Positions 43,317 through 52,648 of a stretch of DNA of 64,000 nucleotides are shown here, piece by piece; positions within the stretch are counted from its first letter, which is position 1; each line of letters opens with the position of its first letter. The stretch is from positions 62,001-126,000 of the forward strand of contig NZ_JHZA01000007.1 of the NCBI RefSeq assembly GCF_000621165.1, written 5' to 3'. Source of the DNA: Enterovibrio calviensis DSM 14347 (GTDB taxonomy: Bacteria > Pseudomonadota > Gammaproteobacteria > Enterobacterales > Vibrionaceae). The notes below the pieces were generated by a model. That model was not told where the DNA came from. It worked only from the letters and a program-made list of their open reading frames with translations, and did not search any database. The translations under genes and the position numbers were made by a program.

Positions 43317-43970
43317 TTAGCGATTTGAAGCGGCGATTAGCGCTTTGGCTTTTTCCGTAATAAGAGAAAATTGTTTGTCTTCGACGATTCGAGGATTGAC
43401 GAGTTCTCCGCCAATACCGATACCGCAAGCACCCGCACCGAAAAAGGAAGCTGCGTTGGCTTCAGTGACACCACCAACAGCGATGATGGGGATATTTTTC
43501 AGCACGCCAGTGATGGCTTTTAGGTAGCTAGCCCCAAAAATGCCACCGGGAAATAATTTGACAAAATCGGCACCAGCTTGGTGAGCCTCAATCACTTCGG
43601 TTGGGGTTAGCGCACCTGGGATAGAGACTAAGCCTTGGTCGTTAGATGCTTGAATAACGGCAGAATCCGTATTGGGTGATACAACGAAACATGCTCCTGC
43701 CTCTTTGGCTGCATAAACTTGTTCTGGTTGGGTGACGGTGCCAACACCGCAATAAACTTGTTCTCCATAGGTGTCGGCAATCATTGAGACTGAACGTAAT
43801 GTTTCTGATGGTGAACCGTCATGAGGAAACGTCACTTCGAGCACTTTAATGCCTCCCTCTATCAGAGCATCAACGAGGGGGATCATATTGTGTGCGGGAA
43901 TGCCTCTGATGATGGCGAACACCTTCTCGTCTTTAATGGCACTGACCACATTTGCCTTATCCACTATCAC
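43317..43970 (-). CDS. KDPG/KDPGal-type aldolase
   Basis: 217 residues. The start is GTG at 43970, backed by GAGGAG six bases upstream and a four-base GTGA overlap with the dehydrogenase gene. TIM-barrel class I aldolase: EVTFPHDG with the general-base Glu, CGVGTVT, SPNTD, and FVKLFPGG, whose Lys forms the Schiff base. It splits 2-keto-3-deoxy-6-phosphogluconate or -galactonate into pyruvate and glyceraldehyde-3-phosphate. With DgoK next door, the galactonate isomer is the more likely substrate. Confidence 0.9.
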   Translation of the reverse strand: MIVDKANVVSAIKDEKVFAIIRGIPAHNMIPLVDALIEGGIKVLEVTFPHDGSPSETLRSVSMIADTYGEQVYCGVGTVTQPEQVYAAKEAGACFVVSPNTDSAVIQASNDQGLVSIPGALTPTEVIEAHQAGADFVKLFPGGIFGASYLKAITGVLKNIPIIAVGGVTEANAASFFGAGACGIGIGGELVNPRIVEDKQFSLITEKAKALIAASNR

Positions 43971-44986
43971 GATCCACTCCTCGACAACGGTGATTGACTG
44001 TGTTGTGTCAGTGGGTTTAGGGGAGGATTGCCAAGCAGGACTTCTCTCGCGTTTTCCGCAGCGATTCGGCGACACTCGTTAAACGCATCAGAAGATACAT
44101 AAGCGACATGAGGCGTGATAATGCAGTTTGGCAGGCTGAAAAGTGGGTTTTGAACTGGGTCCCAATGTGTCAGCTTTGCGGGTTCCTCTTCGGGATCATC
44201 TAGGCCGGCTGACGCAATCCATTTCTCTGTCAGTGCCACATAGAGCGCGCGATTATCAATGAGCTTTCCTCGTGCTCCGTTGATAATAACCGCCGATTTT
44301 TTCATCATCCGAAGTTCATTTTCGCCAATCATACGGTCGGTTTCCGGGGTATGAGGGCACATTAGATTGACGATGTCCGACGTTTGAAGGAGTGAGTTGA
44401 GATCGACTTTTTCCACCCCAGTGCTTTTCATGAAACTGCGAGATACGTGCGGGTCGTAGGCCACTACCTTGAAACCGAGACTTTGAACTTTGTGTGCAAT
44501 ATTTTGTGCGATTCGGCCGTAGCCAACGAGCCCCCAAACACTGTCTCGAAATCGGATGGGCAAAATACCGTCCATGTTCCAATGCCAATTGCCTTGATGG
44601 GTGAAGTCGTTGTATGCAGGAAGGCGTCTAGCGAGAGACAAAGCCATTGAAATAGAGTGGTCGGCGACTTCATCAAGACAATAGTCCGGAACATTAGTCA
44701 CTTGTATGCCGAAGTCACGGCATGCCTCTACATCTAAAATATCCACCCCAATGCCATAGCGACAAATGACTTTGCATTGCTTCAATTGGGTAATGGTGCT
44801 TCGCGGGATTTTTGCATATTGCTGGAGCAAGGCATCGGCATCCCCCGCTAATTCCGCAAGACCTTCTCCGCTTTTGCATTGAAGGCCAATGACTTCTGCA
44901 CCGATAGGTTCGAGAACGGCCTTTTCAATCTCTAAATCTGGGTAGTCGTAGTCGGTGATATACACTTTAAATTTCGGGTCGCTCAT
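43967..44986 (-). CDS. D-2-hydroxyacid dehydrogenase, CtBP-like branch
   Basis: 339 residues from the ATG at 44986 after a GGATG site. The NAD-binding loop is VWGLVGYGRIAQNIA. Catalytic residues are visible: Arg in NGARGKLID, Glu in LDDPEEEP and His in ITPHVAYVS. It reduces a 2-keto acid to the D-hydroxy acid or oxidises a sugar acid with NAD. The CtBP-like branch is typical of bacterial sugar-acid clusters. First gene of the leftward arm. Confidence 0.9.
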   Translation of the reverse strand: MSDPKFKVYITDYDYPDLEIEKAVLEPIGAEVIGLQCKSGEGLAELAGDADALLQQYAKIPRSTITQLKQCKVICRYGIGVDILDVEACRDFGIQVTNVPDYCLDEVADHSISMALSLARRLPAYNDFTHQGNWHWNMDGILPIRFRDSVWGLVGYGRIAQNIAHKVQSLGFKVVAYDPHVSRSFMKSTGVEKVDLNSLLQTSDIVNLMCPHTPETDRMIGENELRMMKKSAVIINGARGKLIDNRALYVALTEKWIASAGLDDPEEEPAKLTHWDPVQNPLFSLPNCIITPHVAYVSSDAFNECRRIAAENAREVLLGNPPLNPLTQHSQSPLSRSGS

Positions 44987-45063
44987 TAGCATCATCCTGA
45001 TTGCGATGTTTATCTTTGGGCTTTCATGACTGCCATTCCTACATTTACTTAATGTCATATGGC

Positions 45064-45086
45064 ATCTAACATCTGATATGTTAGAT
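45064..45086. promoter_or_regulatory. Probable GntR operator
   Basis: ATCTAACAT-CTGAT-ATGTTAGAT is a perfect 9-bp inverted repeat 78 bases upstream of the leftward arm and in the divergent promoter region. The half site ATCTAACATG recurs at 46241 before the rightward operon. Confidence 0.75.
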
Positions 45087-45342
45087 ATTTATAGCAATCG
45101 AAGAATCTATTGATCAATAGAGGCTGTGTTTCAAAAATGAGTATTTATCAGGAGTTAATTATTAGATCTTGATTTATATGAGTTTTAAATATTATGGTTT
45201 TATCTGGTTCATTTGGCGGTAAAGTTTGGTTTTAAGAGTGAATGCTGAATATTCAAATGACTCACGCTAATATTGCAGGTGATGAGGCTGGTTTTGCAGA
45301 CTGCATCGTGATGATGACTCCAGAAGAATAGGGTTTGGCGGG

Positions 45343-46008
45343 ATGAATACACACGACAATGAACGAATAGAACGACCTAAGTCGCTAACCGAAATGGTTA
45401 TAGAGCGGCTGCAAACCGCCATTATGGAAGGGGATTTAAAACTAGGGCAGGCGTTATCAGAAACCATGCTGGCGACAAAGTTTGGTGTTAGCAAAACCCC
45501 CGTCAGAGAGGCGCTTTTCCGGTTAAAACAGGAAGGCGTTGTCGACATTATCCCCCAGAAGGGGAGCTTTGTATTCTTGCCTGATCCTCATCAGGTCAAT
45601 GACTTATGTGAATTTAGAGCATATATCGAGCCATTGGGTCTTGCAGAGGCGTTCCAAGAAGGTGGACTCGACTTTTTAGATGATCTTGAAGTGTGTGTTA
45701 CCAAGATGCGGCGGCTTCTCCAACGTGATGATCTCGTTGGATACCTCAGGATGGATACCCAATTCCATCAAACTTTCTTTGACTACTGTGCTAATCCATA
45801 CCTCAAAGCATCATATGCGCTTATCTCGACGAAGGCCGCTGCATTGAGAAGTCATATGTCAATGAACAAGTCGAAGGCTGATATGTCAAACCTTCAGCAT
45901 ATTGAAATTTTGGAGTTACTGAACGACGGGAAAATTGAAGAAGCTATTGCCCTATTGAAAAGACATATTGTTGATATAAAGAAAGATTTTCTAGTAACGG
46001 TTAGCTGA
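45343..46008 (+). CDS. GntR-family regulator (FCD type)
   Basis: 221 residues: winged helix at the N-terminus (ALSETMLATKFGVSKTPVRE, about 40-59) and an all-helical FCD ligand domain with metal-binding-type residues (DTQFHQTFF; HIEILELLNDG). Regulators of this class respond to sugar acids and keto acids. Its position between the two arms and the repeated operator suggest it represses both. It has its own terminator. Confidence 0.92.
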   Translation: MNTHDNERIERPKSLTEMVIERLQTAIMEGDLKLGQALSETMLATKFGVSKTPVREALFRLKQEGVVDIIPQKGSFVFLPDPHQVNDLCEFRAYIEPLGLAEAFQEGGLDFLDDLEVCVTKMRRLLQRDDLVGYLRMDTQFHQTFFDYCANPYLKASYALISTKAAALRSHMSMNKSKADMSNLQHIEILELLNDGKIEEAIALLKRHIVDIKKDFLVTVS

Positions 46009-46037
46009 CTACATTTTATTTCCAGCAAGGGAATATG

Positions 46038-46067
46038 GAAAAAGCCGCTTTTAAAGCGGCTTTTTTA
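46038..46067 (+). terminator. Terminator after the GntR gene
   Basis: AAAAAGCCGCTTT-TAAAGCGGCTTTTTT, an almost perfect hairpin with T-run. Confidence 0.92.
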
Positions 46068-46240
46068 GTTATAAAAAACATAAACTTAAAACTAAAAATG
46101 TAGGTATATTTTAATGGGGCGACGTTTGGTTCCCTTTTTTGTTGGGTTCTGCGTTTTTTTGAAATCAATTAAGTTTAATTAATTCAATGGATTGAATTTG
46201 CAATTTCACTATTCTCACTTTTGTTACTTTTATACGTCAT

Positions 46241-46250
46241 ATCTAACATG
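46241..46250. promoter_or_regulatory. GntR half operator before the importer operon
   Basis: ATCTAACATG matches the left arm of the palindrome at 45064; the right arm is degenerate. It is 116 bases before the first ATPase gene, in a 300-base AT-rich promoter region. Confidence 0.5.
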
Positions 46251-46365
46251 CTAAAAATATTAATAGTTAAATAAATTGATATGTCAGTGGGTTTTTAGCA
46301 ACAAGATATAGCCAAAAGAAACATTGATATTCCAGTTGATGAAGTGAAGTTTCTAGGGAACAGAC

Positions 46366-47871
46366 ATGGCGAGTTTAAACAGGACACTTATCGAAGTTTG
46401 TCATGCCGAAAAGAGCTTTGGCGCGAACAAAGTACTTATCGACATGAATTTTGAGTTGCTATCCGGCGAGGTACACGCACTGGTCGGTGAGAACGGTGCA
46501 GGTAAATCGACGACATTAGGTTTGATGTATGGATTGATTCAGCCTGATGTCGGTGAGGTAAAAGTCCTTGGCAGATCAGAACGTATTGAAAGTCCTTCAC
46601 ACGCTCAAGAGCTAGGTATTGGTTGTGTGTTCCAAGAGCTAAGTCTCGCAGGCGCGCTTTCTGTTGCCGAAAATATTTTCGTAGGGCGTATGCCGACAAA
46701 ATTCGGAGTGATCGATCGGCCGGTACTCATTCAAAAGGCAGAAAGTCTTCTCGCCGAGTTCGGTGTATACATCGATGTGACGATGCCTGTGGATTCGTTG
46801 CCTATCAGTACCCGTCAACTGGTAGAAATTGCCAAAGCGCTATCACTCAACTCCCAAGTCCTTCTTCTCGACGAGCCAACATCAGCGTTAACCCCTGACG
46901 AGGTTCAATCACTTTTCGTTGTCTTGCGGAAACTTGCGCAAAAAGGCATCGGTATTGTTTATGTCAGCCACCACATGTCAGAGATTTTTGAGATAGCCGA
47001 TCGTATTACGGCTCTCAGAGATGGACGTCGAGTAAGCACTGCAGTGGTATCGGAAACGAGTGTCGATCGCGTCATTACAGACATGGTTGGCGGCGAGATT
47101 CCAAAGAGAGAGCGAGAGAAAACCAGTGAGTTGGGAACTGAAAGACTCAGCGTGAATAACCTCTCTTTTCCGGGGCTTTTCGATGACGTCTCTTTTTCTC
47201 TGCAAGCTGGAGAAATTGTAGGTCTTGCTGGATTGATGGGTTCGAACCGGAGCGTTATCGCCAAAGCGTTAGTCGGGTTGCATCCCTACAGTGATGGAGA
47301 CATGAAAGTGAACGGTGAGAGTGTGGATTTTCATTCCCTCCCAGAAGCTATGGAAGCCGGTATTGGGTATGTACCCGAAGAGCGGAAAACCGAGGGGCTG
47401 TTTTTGGATTTCTCCGTTCGGGACAACCTGACGGTATCCAGCTTGAAAAGCCACGCGAATCCCTTTGGTTTTCTGTCAGAAAAATCCGCATCAAAAGTCA
47501 CTGAAGAAGCCATTAAACGCTTCAGGATAAAAACCGAAGATCAGGATATTCCTCTCGCCTCTCTTTCTGGGGGCAATCAACAAAAAGTCATGCTTGCTAA
47601 ATGGTTGGAGCGAAATCCTGATGTTCTCGTGATCGATGAACCCACCAAGGGCGTTGATATCGGGGCCAAATTTCAAATTCATGCTGAGCTTCGAAAATGC
47701 GCAGAAAAAGGGATGTCAATTTTGGTTGTGTCCTCCGATTTTCCAGAGCTAACGATACTGGCAGACCGCATTGTCGTGGTTAGGGAAGGGCGAATTACAG
47801 GCGAAGTCAAAGCCACTGACGCGTCAGAAAATACCATTCTAGAACTGGCCGCTGGCGTATCTCAGTCGTAA
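46366..47871 (+). CDS. Sugar ABC importer ATPase 1 (RbsA/MglA type)
   Basis: 501 residues with two fused nucleotide-binding domains, as is normal for ribose/galactose-type importers. N-domain: Walker A GENGAGKST and Walker B LLLDEPTSA. The C-domain lacks a clean Walker A (GLMGSNRS) but keeps LSGGNQQKV and VIDEPTKGVD. First gene of a long rightward run with no terminator before 56.2 kb. Drives uptake through the permease encoded next. Confidence 0.94.
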   Translation: MASLNRTLIEVCHAEKSFGANKVLIDMNFELLSGEVHALVGENGAGKSTTLGLMYGLIQPDVGEVKVLGRSERIESPSHAQELGIGCVFQELSLAGALSVAENIFVGRMPTKFGVIDRPVLIQKAESLLAEFGVYIDVTMPVDSLPISTRQLVEIAKALSLNSQVLLLDEPTSALTPDEVQSLFVVLRKLAQKGIGIVYVSHHMSEIFEIADRITALRDGRRVSTAVVSETSVDRVITDMVGGEIPKREREKTSELGTERLSVNNLSFPGLFDDVSFSLQAGEIVGLAGLMGSNRSVIAKALVGLHPYSDGDMKVNGESVDFHSLPEAMEAGIGYVPEERKTEGLFLDFSVRDNLTVSSLKSHANPFGFLSEKSASKVTEEAIKRFRIKTEDQDIPLASLSGGNQQKVMLAKWLERNPDVLVIDEPTKGVDIGAKFQIHAELRKCAEKGMSILVVSSDFPELTILADRIVVVREGRITGEVKATDASENTILELAAGVSQS

Positions 47872-47897
47872 AGAACAAAACACAGGGAGTGATAACC

Positions 47898-48896
47898 ATG
47901 GTTTCTCAAACGCCAACAACATGCTCGGAACAAAAACCAGAAAGTCCTTTTTCTCGGATTGTTTCAAAGATCGTAAAAACCCGCGAAGTGACGCTCTTAG
48001 TCCTTATTTTTTCGATAGTTGTCACGATGTCTTTCGTGTCTCCTTACTTCTTTAGTGCTGGAAATTTCCGTGCTATTGCGGTGGGAATGGTGCCAACGGC
48101 GATCATCGTTATTGGCATGGCGATTCTATTAACATCTGGTGGGTTCGACTTATCTGTTGGCTCTGTCATGGCCCTTTCAAGTACTGTCGTGGCGATGTTG
48201 CTATTGGCGGGCCTATCAATCCCTGTCGCAGTGGGGTTGGGGTTAGTTTTGGGCGCTGTGTGCGGGCTTGTGAACGGCGTGCTTGTGACAAAAGTCGGAA
48301 TAAACCCGCTTGTCGCAACGTTGGGCACCATGTCAATTGCACGAGGAGCAGCGCTGGTCCTGACAGAAGGATTTTCAGTTTCAAACCTTCCAACAGAATT
48401 TGGCATTGTTGGTAAAACGGCAGTGCTCGGTATTCCTATGCTTTTTGTGCTGGTTCTTGTGCTCGTGGTGACCTTTGATCTGCTGGTTAGGCATACCCTA
48501 TTTTTCCGCCAAATTTACTTTATCGGTGCCAATGAGAAAGCCGCAATGCTTTCAGGTATTCCTGTCGATAGGGTTCGAATTATCGCATACGTGTTGACTG
48601 GCACTCTCGCTGCTCTGGCTGGGGTTTTACTGGCGTCGAGATTAATGAGTGGGACGCCGACGGCGGGGAATGCTTTGGAATTACAAGTTTTGGCGGCGGC
48701 GGTTATCGGTGGCGCATCTTTGCGCGGTGGTGAAGGCACAATCCTAGGTGCGTTTCTTGGCGTTGTCTTTGTCGCATTAATAAATAACGCCATGACGATG
48801 CTCGCGGTATCGATTTATTGGCAGGTAATAGTGACGGGCGCGGTACTGGTATCGGCGGTGGCTTTGGACATGCTGGTAAGAAGAAAAGTCGCATAA
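47898..48896 (+). CDS. Sugar ABC importer permease 1 (RbsC type)
   Basis: 332 residues from the ATG at 47898 (GGAG site). About nine to ten helices; LTSGGFDLSVGSVMALSS and GASLRGGEGTILGAFLGVV are signature segments of ribose/xylose-type permeases, which work as dimers. Follows the ATPase gene by 26 bases. Confidence 0.93.
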   Translation: MVSQTPTTCSEQKPESPFSRIVSKIVKTREVTLLVLIFSIVVTMSFVSPYFFSAGNFRAIAVGMVPTAIIVIGMAILLTSGGFDLSVGSVMALSSTVVAMLLLAGLSIPVAVGLGLVLGAVCGLVNGVLVTKVGINPLVATLGTMSIARGAALVLTEGFSVSNLPTEFGIVGKTAVLGIPMLFVLVLVLVVTFDLLVRHTLFFRQIYFIGANEKAAMLSGIPVDRVRIIAYVLTGTLAALAGVLLASRLMSGTPTAGNALELQVLAAAVIGGASLRGGEGTILGAFLGVVFVALINNAMTMLAVSIYWQVIVTGAVLVSAVALDMLVRRKVA

Positions 48897-48934
48897 CTCT
48901 TATTACATACAATGACGTTGTTTGGAGAAGTAGT

Positions 48935-49927
48935 ATGAAAGATATAACAGCAAGCAGAAGAAAGTTCTTGATGGCAAGTGGGCTAGGTTTGGCTGGCATG
49001 GCATTGCCACAACTCTCGCCAGAAGCTTTGGCTGCCGGTGCGGGAAAAGAGTATGTATTTCTGTCGGTAGTCACACAAGTACCATTTTGGGTCGATCATC
49101 GCGCCGCGTTGAAAGATGTCGAGTCTGCGTTGGGAGTCAAAACAACGTTTACGGGCCCGTTGGATTTCGATACGGCAGCGCAAGCCAGACAATTGGATGA
49201 GCTGATCGCTAGACGCCCAGCTGGCATCATGATTTTCCCAGGAGACCCAGCGGCGCTTAAGCCGGGTGTAGAAAGGGCCGTTGAAGCGGGTATCCCCGTC
49301 ATGACACTAACCGGTGATATTCCTGACAGTGAGCGCTCTACGTTTCTCGGTATCGACGGTTTTAGCGCGGGCAAAGTGGGCGGCGAATTGCTTGCCCAAG
49401 CCATCGGCGGAAAAGGGAAGGTATTGCTCGGGACATTCCCAGCGCCGGCAACGCTCGCAAGGGTTGAAGGTTACAAAGCTGTTTTTGCCGAGAAGTATCC
49501 AGATATCGAAGTTGTCGATGTGATCAACGATAAGGCCGACCCTTCCTATGCGCCCACCGCTTATTTGCAGGCCATTCTCGCGAATCCTGATGTTGTCGGT
49601 CTTGGCGGCACCGATGGTGATAGCGGTAAGGGAGCCGCAATTGCGGTGACAGAAGCGGGCAAGAAAGGACAGATTAAAATCGTCGCTATGGACCGCAACG
49701 ATGACATGCTTCCCTATATAGAGGACGGCACTATTTATGGCTCAGTCGCACAAAAATCTTACCTTGAAGCTTTTCTAGCCGTGCACTTAATGCATTGGCA
49801 AAACACCGACGGAATGAAGGTGTTGCCGGATCCGCTACAAGCAGGTATCGATCCATTACCTAATTATGTGGACACCGGTGTAATGACAATTACCAAAGGA
49901 AATGTCAATCAATTTAAGCACGTATAA
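48935..49927 (+). CDS. Sugar-binding protein 1, TAT-exported
   Basis: 330 residues of the type I periplasmic sugar-binding fold (RbsB-like), with a twin-arginine signal (ASRRKFLMASG) cut near ALAAG. Segments such as AGIPVMTLTGDIP, GVERAVEAGIP and IVAMDRNDDML show the family. It completes the first importer. TAT export is unusual for such receptors and is not shared by the second receptor of this locus. Confidence 0.92.
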   Translation: MKDITASRRKFLMASGLGLAGMALPQLSPEALAAGAGKEYVFLSVVTQVPFWVDHRAALKDVESALGVKTTFTGPLDFDTAAQARQLDELIARRPAGIMIFPGDPAALKPGVERAVEAGIPVMTLTGDIPDSERSTFLGIDGFSAGKVGGELLAQAIGGKGKVLLGTFPAPATLARVEGYKAVFAEKYPDIEVVDVINDKADPSYAPTAYLQAILANPDVVGLGGTDGDSGKGAAIAVTEAGKKGQIKIVAMDRNDDMLPYIEDGTIYGSVAQKSYLEAFLAVHLMHWQNTDGMKVLPDPLQAGIDPLPNYVDTGVMTITKGNVNQFKHV

Positions 49928-49990
49928 CGACTACATTATAAAAGGCCTGTTGGTTTTTTCTTCAGGCCGAACTTAAAAGAGGTAAGTAGT
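49928..49990 (+). promoter_or_regulatory. Intra-operon hairpin
   Basis: GGCCTG...CAGGCC (49944-49967) with a T-rich loop but no following T-run; may stabilise or attenuate the mRNA after the binding-protein gene. Confidence 0.4.
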
Positions 49991-50905
49991 GTGAAGCGTG
50001 CTTGGGAACAGAAAGAACTGATTCACGGTGATATGACTGTCATTCTCGCTCCGGGAATTGGTGGCAGAGTCATGGACGTAATCTATAAAGGGCGGTCTCT
50101 ACTATTCATTAATGAGGACCTGCTTGGGTTAACCCCGAGCCCTGAAACGGGTGAGTTGAATCGGTTTCCCAGTCGCGCTGCGCATATTCCATTCCCTTTA
50201 TGGGGAGGCGAAAAAACATGGTTAGCCCCTGAAGATGGCTGGAAGAATGGAGTACCAGATCCGATGTTGGATTCTGCTCCCTACGAATTCGACAGTGTAA
50301 GCTCTCTGTCTGCGATGATGTCGAGCAAAGCCAATCCAGATGGTTTATCTCTTTATAGGCATGTGACACTGTCACAATCTGTGTCAAATAGATTTGAAAT
50401 TCACCATAAGCTGGTTAACGGCGGCACTCGCCCCTTAGATGCAGGGCTATGGTCTGTAATGATGTTGAAAAAAAGCGCCATGCTCTCCTTTTGCCACACA
50501 GCAGGGGTTGCAGACGTCAAAACGGTTTTTGGCAATCCGATGTCTTGTGTATCGAAAAATGACACGGGAGGTGTTGTTTCATGCACAAAAAACAACGAAT
50601 TCAAGGTTGGCGTGCATCCGGATTCCAACAAAGCATATGCATTTCTTCCTGAAGAAGAGGCAGAAGAGACAGAATATGCATCTGAGGGCATTCTCCTGTG
50701 CGCGACCATTGACCGATTATTCAGTGCTGAAAATTACGCCCATGGCCATGCCTTGGAGATTTATAACTCAGCACATTACCCATATTGTGAATTAGAGTGG
50801 CATGGGCCTCTAAATACATTATTACCTGATGAAAGTATTGAAATGTCGATGATCTTTGATATTCGAGAATGTTCTAAGTCAGAGTTCCTAAATATATTTA
50901 AATGA
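49991..50905 (+). CDS. Galactose-mutarotase-like fold protein (DUF4380-like)
   Basis: 304 residues, cytoplasmic. GTG start with AGGT upstream. The beta-sandwich epimerase fold is suggested by PGIGGRVMDVIYKGRSLLF, the FPLWGGEKTWLAPEDGW segment and the late AHYPYCELEWHGP strand. Such proteins interconvert sugar anomers or bind sugar. It lies between the importer genes and the dehydrogenase, where anomer conversion would fit, since the next enzyme oxidises a ring sugar. Confidence 0.7.
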   Translation: MKRAWEQKELIHGDMTVILAPGIGGRVMDVIYKGRSLLFINEDLLGLTPSPETGELNRFPSRAAHIPFPLWGGEKTWLAPEDGWKNGVPDPMLDSAPYEFDSVSSLSAMMSSKANPDGLSLYRHVTLSQSVSNRFEIHHKLVNGGTRPLDAGLWSVMMLKKSAMLSFCHTAGVADVKTVFGNPMSCVSKNDTGGVVSCTKNNEFKVGVHPDSNKAYAFLPEEEAEETEYASEGILLCATIDRLFSAENYAHGHALEIYNSAHYPYCELEWHGPLNTLLPDESIEMSMIFDIRECSKSEFLNIFK

Positions 50906-50930
50906 TGCTTTTTTACCATGGAGTGGCCAA

Positions 50931-51746
50931 ATGAAAAGAGTAGTAATAACCGGAGCCTCTGGGCATTTGGGTAAGAAGTTATTCGACCACCTGAAAAATC
51001 AAGAGGGTTTCAGTGTCATTGGTTTGGATATCAGGCCGAATGAAGCTGAGGGAATATATTTTTCGGATTTTACCGAATACAACAAGCAATGGATTGATTT
51101 ACTTGATGGGGCTGATGTTCTTGTTCATTTGGCTGCGGACAGGGAGCCCGATGCTTCATGGGAATCTGCAATTAAAAATAATATCAATGGAACGATGAAT
51201 TTATATCAGGCATGTAAAGAATCTGGAGTTAAACGTGTCGTGTTTGCTAGTTCCAATTGGCTGCATGGCGGATATCGCTTCACAGATGACGTTCTTCGTT
51301 CTGATCTGTGTCCATTCCCAGTTAACGCCTACGGTGTTGCAAAGCTGTTTGGTGAAAGAGTGGGCGAGTATTTTTCGCGTTTCGGCGGCTTGTCTGTCGT
51401 TTGCATGCGAATCGGTTGGACACAATGGACGCATGATAATCAGCCTGGTGATCACATGGCGATGGGGCGCTGGGGGCAGGAAATGTGGCTGAGTGACACC
51501 GACTTTCTTAATGGAATGCAGTGTGCCATTGAAGCGGAAAATATTCAGTTTGAAGTGTTGAACTTAATGTCTGAAAACGAAGGGATGCGTTGGGATATCA
51601 GTGAGACCACGAATAAGATTGGATACGTGCCCAATGACAAATCGCACCCGAACATGTCTTTTAAATCAAAGTTTAAATCACTTGTTTATTCTATTTTTGT
51701 TCGAAAAATTCCTCAGTTTTTAGAAAAACGACTGTATGGCTGGTAA
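50931..51746 (+). CDS. NAD-dependent sugar dehydrogenase/epimerase (uronate-dehydrogenase-like)
   Basis: 271-residue extended short-chain dehydrogenase. NAD-binding motif TGASGHLGKK at residue 7, LDGADVLVHLAAD, SSNWLHGG and the catalytic YGVAK. Architecture and length resemble uronate dehydrogenases, which oxidise a hexuronate at C1 to the lactone; the SMP-30 lactonase encoded next (TAATG overlap) fits such a step. Confidence 0.82.
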   Translation: MKRVVITGASGHLGKKLFDHLKNQEGFSVIGLDIRPNEAEGIYFSDFTEYNKQWIDLLDGADVLVHLAADREPDASWESAIKNNINGTMNLYQACKESGVKRVVFASSNWLHGGYRFTDDVLRSDLCPFPVNAYGVAKLFGERVGEYFSRFGGLSVVCMRIGWTQWTHDNQPGDHMAMGRWGQEMWLSDTDFLNGMQCAIEAENIQFEVLNLMSENEGMRWDISETTNKIGYVPNDKSHPNMSFKSKFKSLVYSIFVRKIPQFLEKRLYGW

Positions 51747-52633
51747 TGGAAGTACTTCAGATGAACGTGGCAGAACTTATCGTTGATTGTAATAACGAAC
51801 ATGGTGAAGGTGTCTTTTGGGATGCGATGAATAAGAAGATTTGGTGGACAGATATTTTTGCCAAAAAAATATGGTCTTTCGATCCTGAAACAGCCAGTAC
51901 AGCATCTTTTGATATGCCGAGCCCTGTTTGTTGTTTTGCACCACGAGCGCGGGGCGGGTTTATTATCGCGTTCAATGATCGAGTGTCGTTATTTGATTTA
52001 GACAAAGGTGAATTGGAATGTATTCATCAGTTTGAACCTAGTAATCCCAATACCCGTTTGAATGATGGTCGAACTGACCGCGATGGTAATTTCATTGCTG
52101 GCGGGATGAACGATGTGACGTTTGAAGCCGACTCTAGTGTGATTAGGGTGGGGCATGATCATTCAGTTGAAACCCTGATTGATAACGTGGCATGCGCCAA
52201 CTCGATTTGTTTCAGTCCCAAGGGTGACAGCATGTATTTTGCTGATACGCCAAGTGGCGAAATCATTGAATACGCCTATCAACCCTGTTCCCCATCATTA
52301 GTTAAATCTCGCCAACTGATGTCTTTCAATGATGAACCCGGTATCCCTGACGGCTCTTGTGTGGACAGCGAGGGTGGTGTTTGGAATGCCGAATGGGAAG
52401 GCGGGCGTGTCGTGCGTATTAATTCAAAAGGCGAGGTCGATTTCATTGTTCAAGTTCCCGTCTGCAAGCCAACGTGCTGCGCATTTGGTGGAGAGAACTT
52501 GGACACATTGTTCATCACAACCTCTCGGTTGTTGAGTTCTGACCACGTGATTCAATCTGAACCTGGTACGGGCGGTCTTTTTGCCATCAAGCCCGGATTC
52601 ACAGGTGTGGTTGATAGCGTGTTTCGTGGATAG
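51746..52633 (+). CDS. SMP-30/gluconolactonase-family lactonase
   Basis: 295-residue six-bladed propeller. Metal ligands expected in the family are visible: Glu in EHGEGVFWD, Asn in NDGRTDRDGNF and Asp in PDGSCVDSEGG. It opens a sugar lactone to the acid. The ATG at 51746 overlaps the stop of the dehydrogenase; one at 51761 is also possible. Confidence 0.9.
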   Translation: MEVLQMNVAELIVDCNNEHGEGVFWDAMNKKIWWTDIFAKKIWSFDPETASTASFDMPSPVCCFAPRARGGFIIAFNDRVSLFDLDKGELECIHQFEPSNPNTRLNDGRTDRDGNFIAGGMNDVTFEADSSVIRVGHDHSVETLIDNVACANSICFSPKGDSMYFADTPSGEIIEYAYQPCSPSLVKSRQLMSFNDEPGIPDGSCVDSEGGVWNAEWEGGRVVRINSKGEVDFIVQVPVCKPTCCAFGGENLDTLFITTSRLLSSDHVIQSEPGTGGLFAIKPGFTGVVDSVFRG

Positions 52634-52648
52634 AAGGAAGTAAACGAA

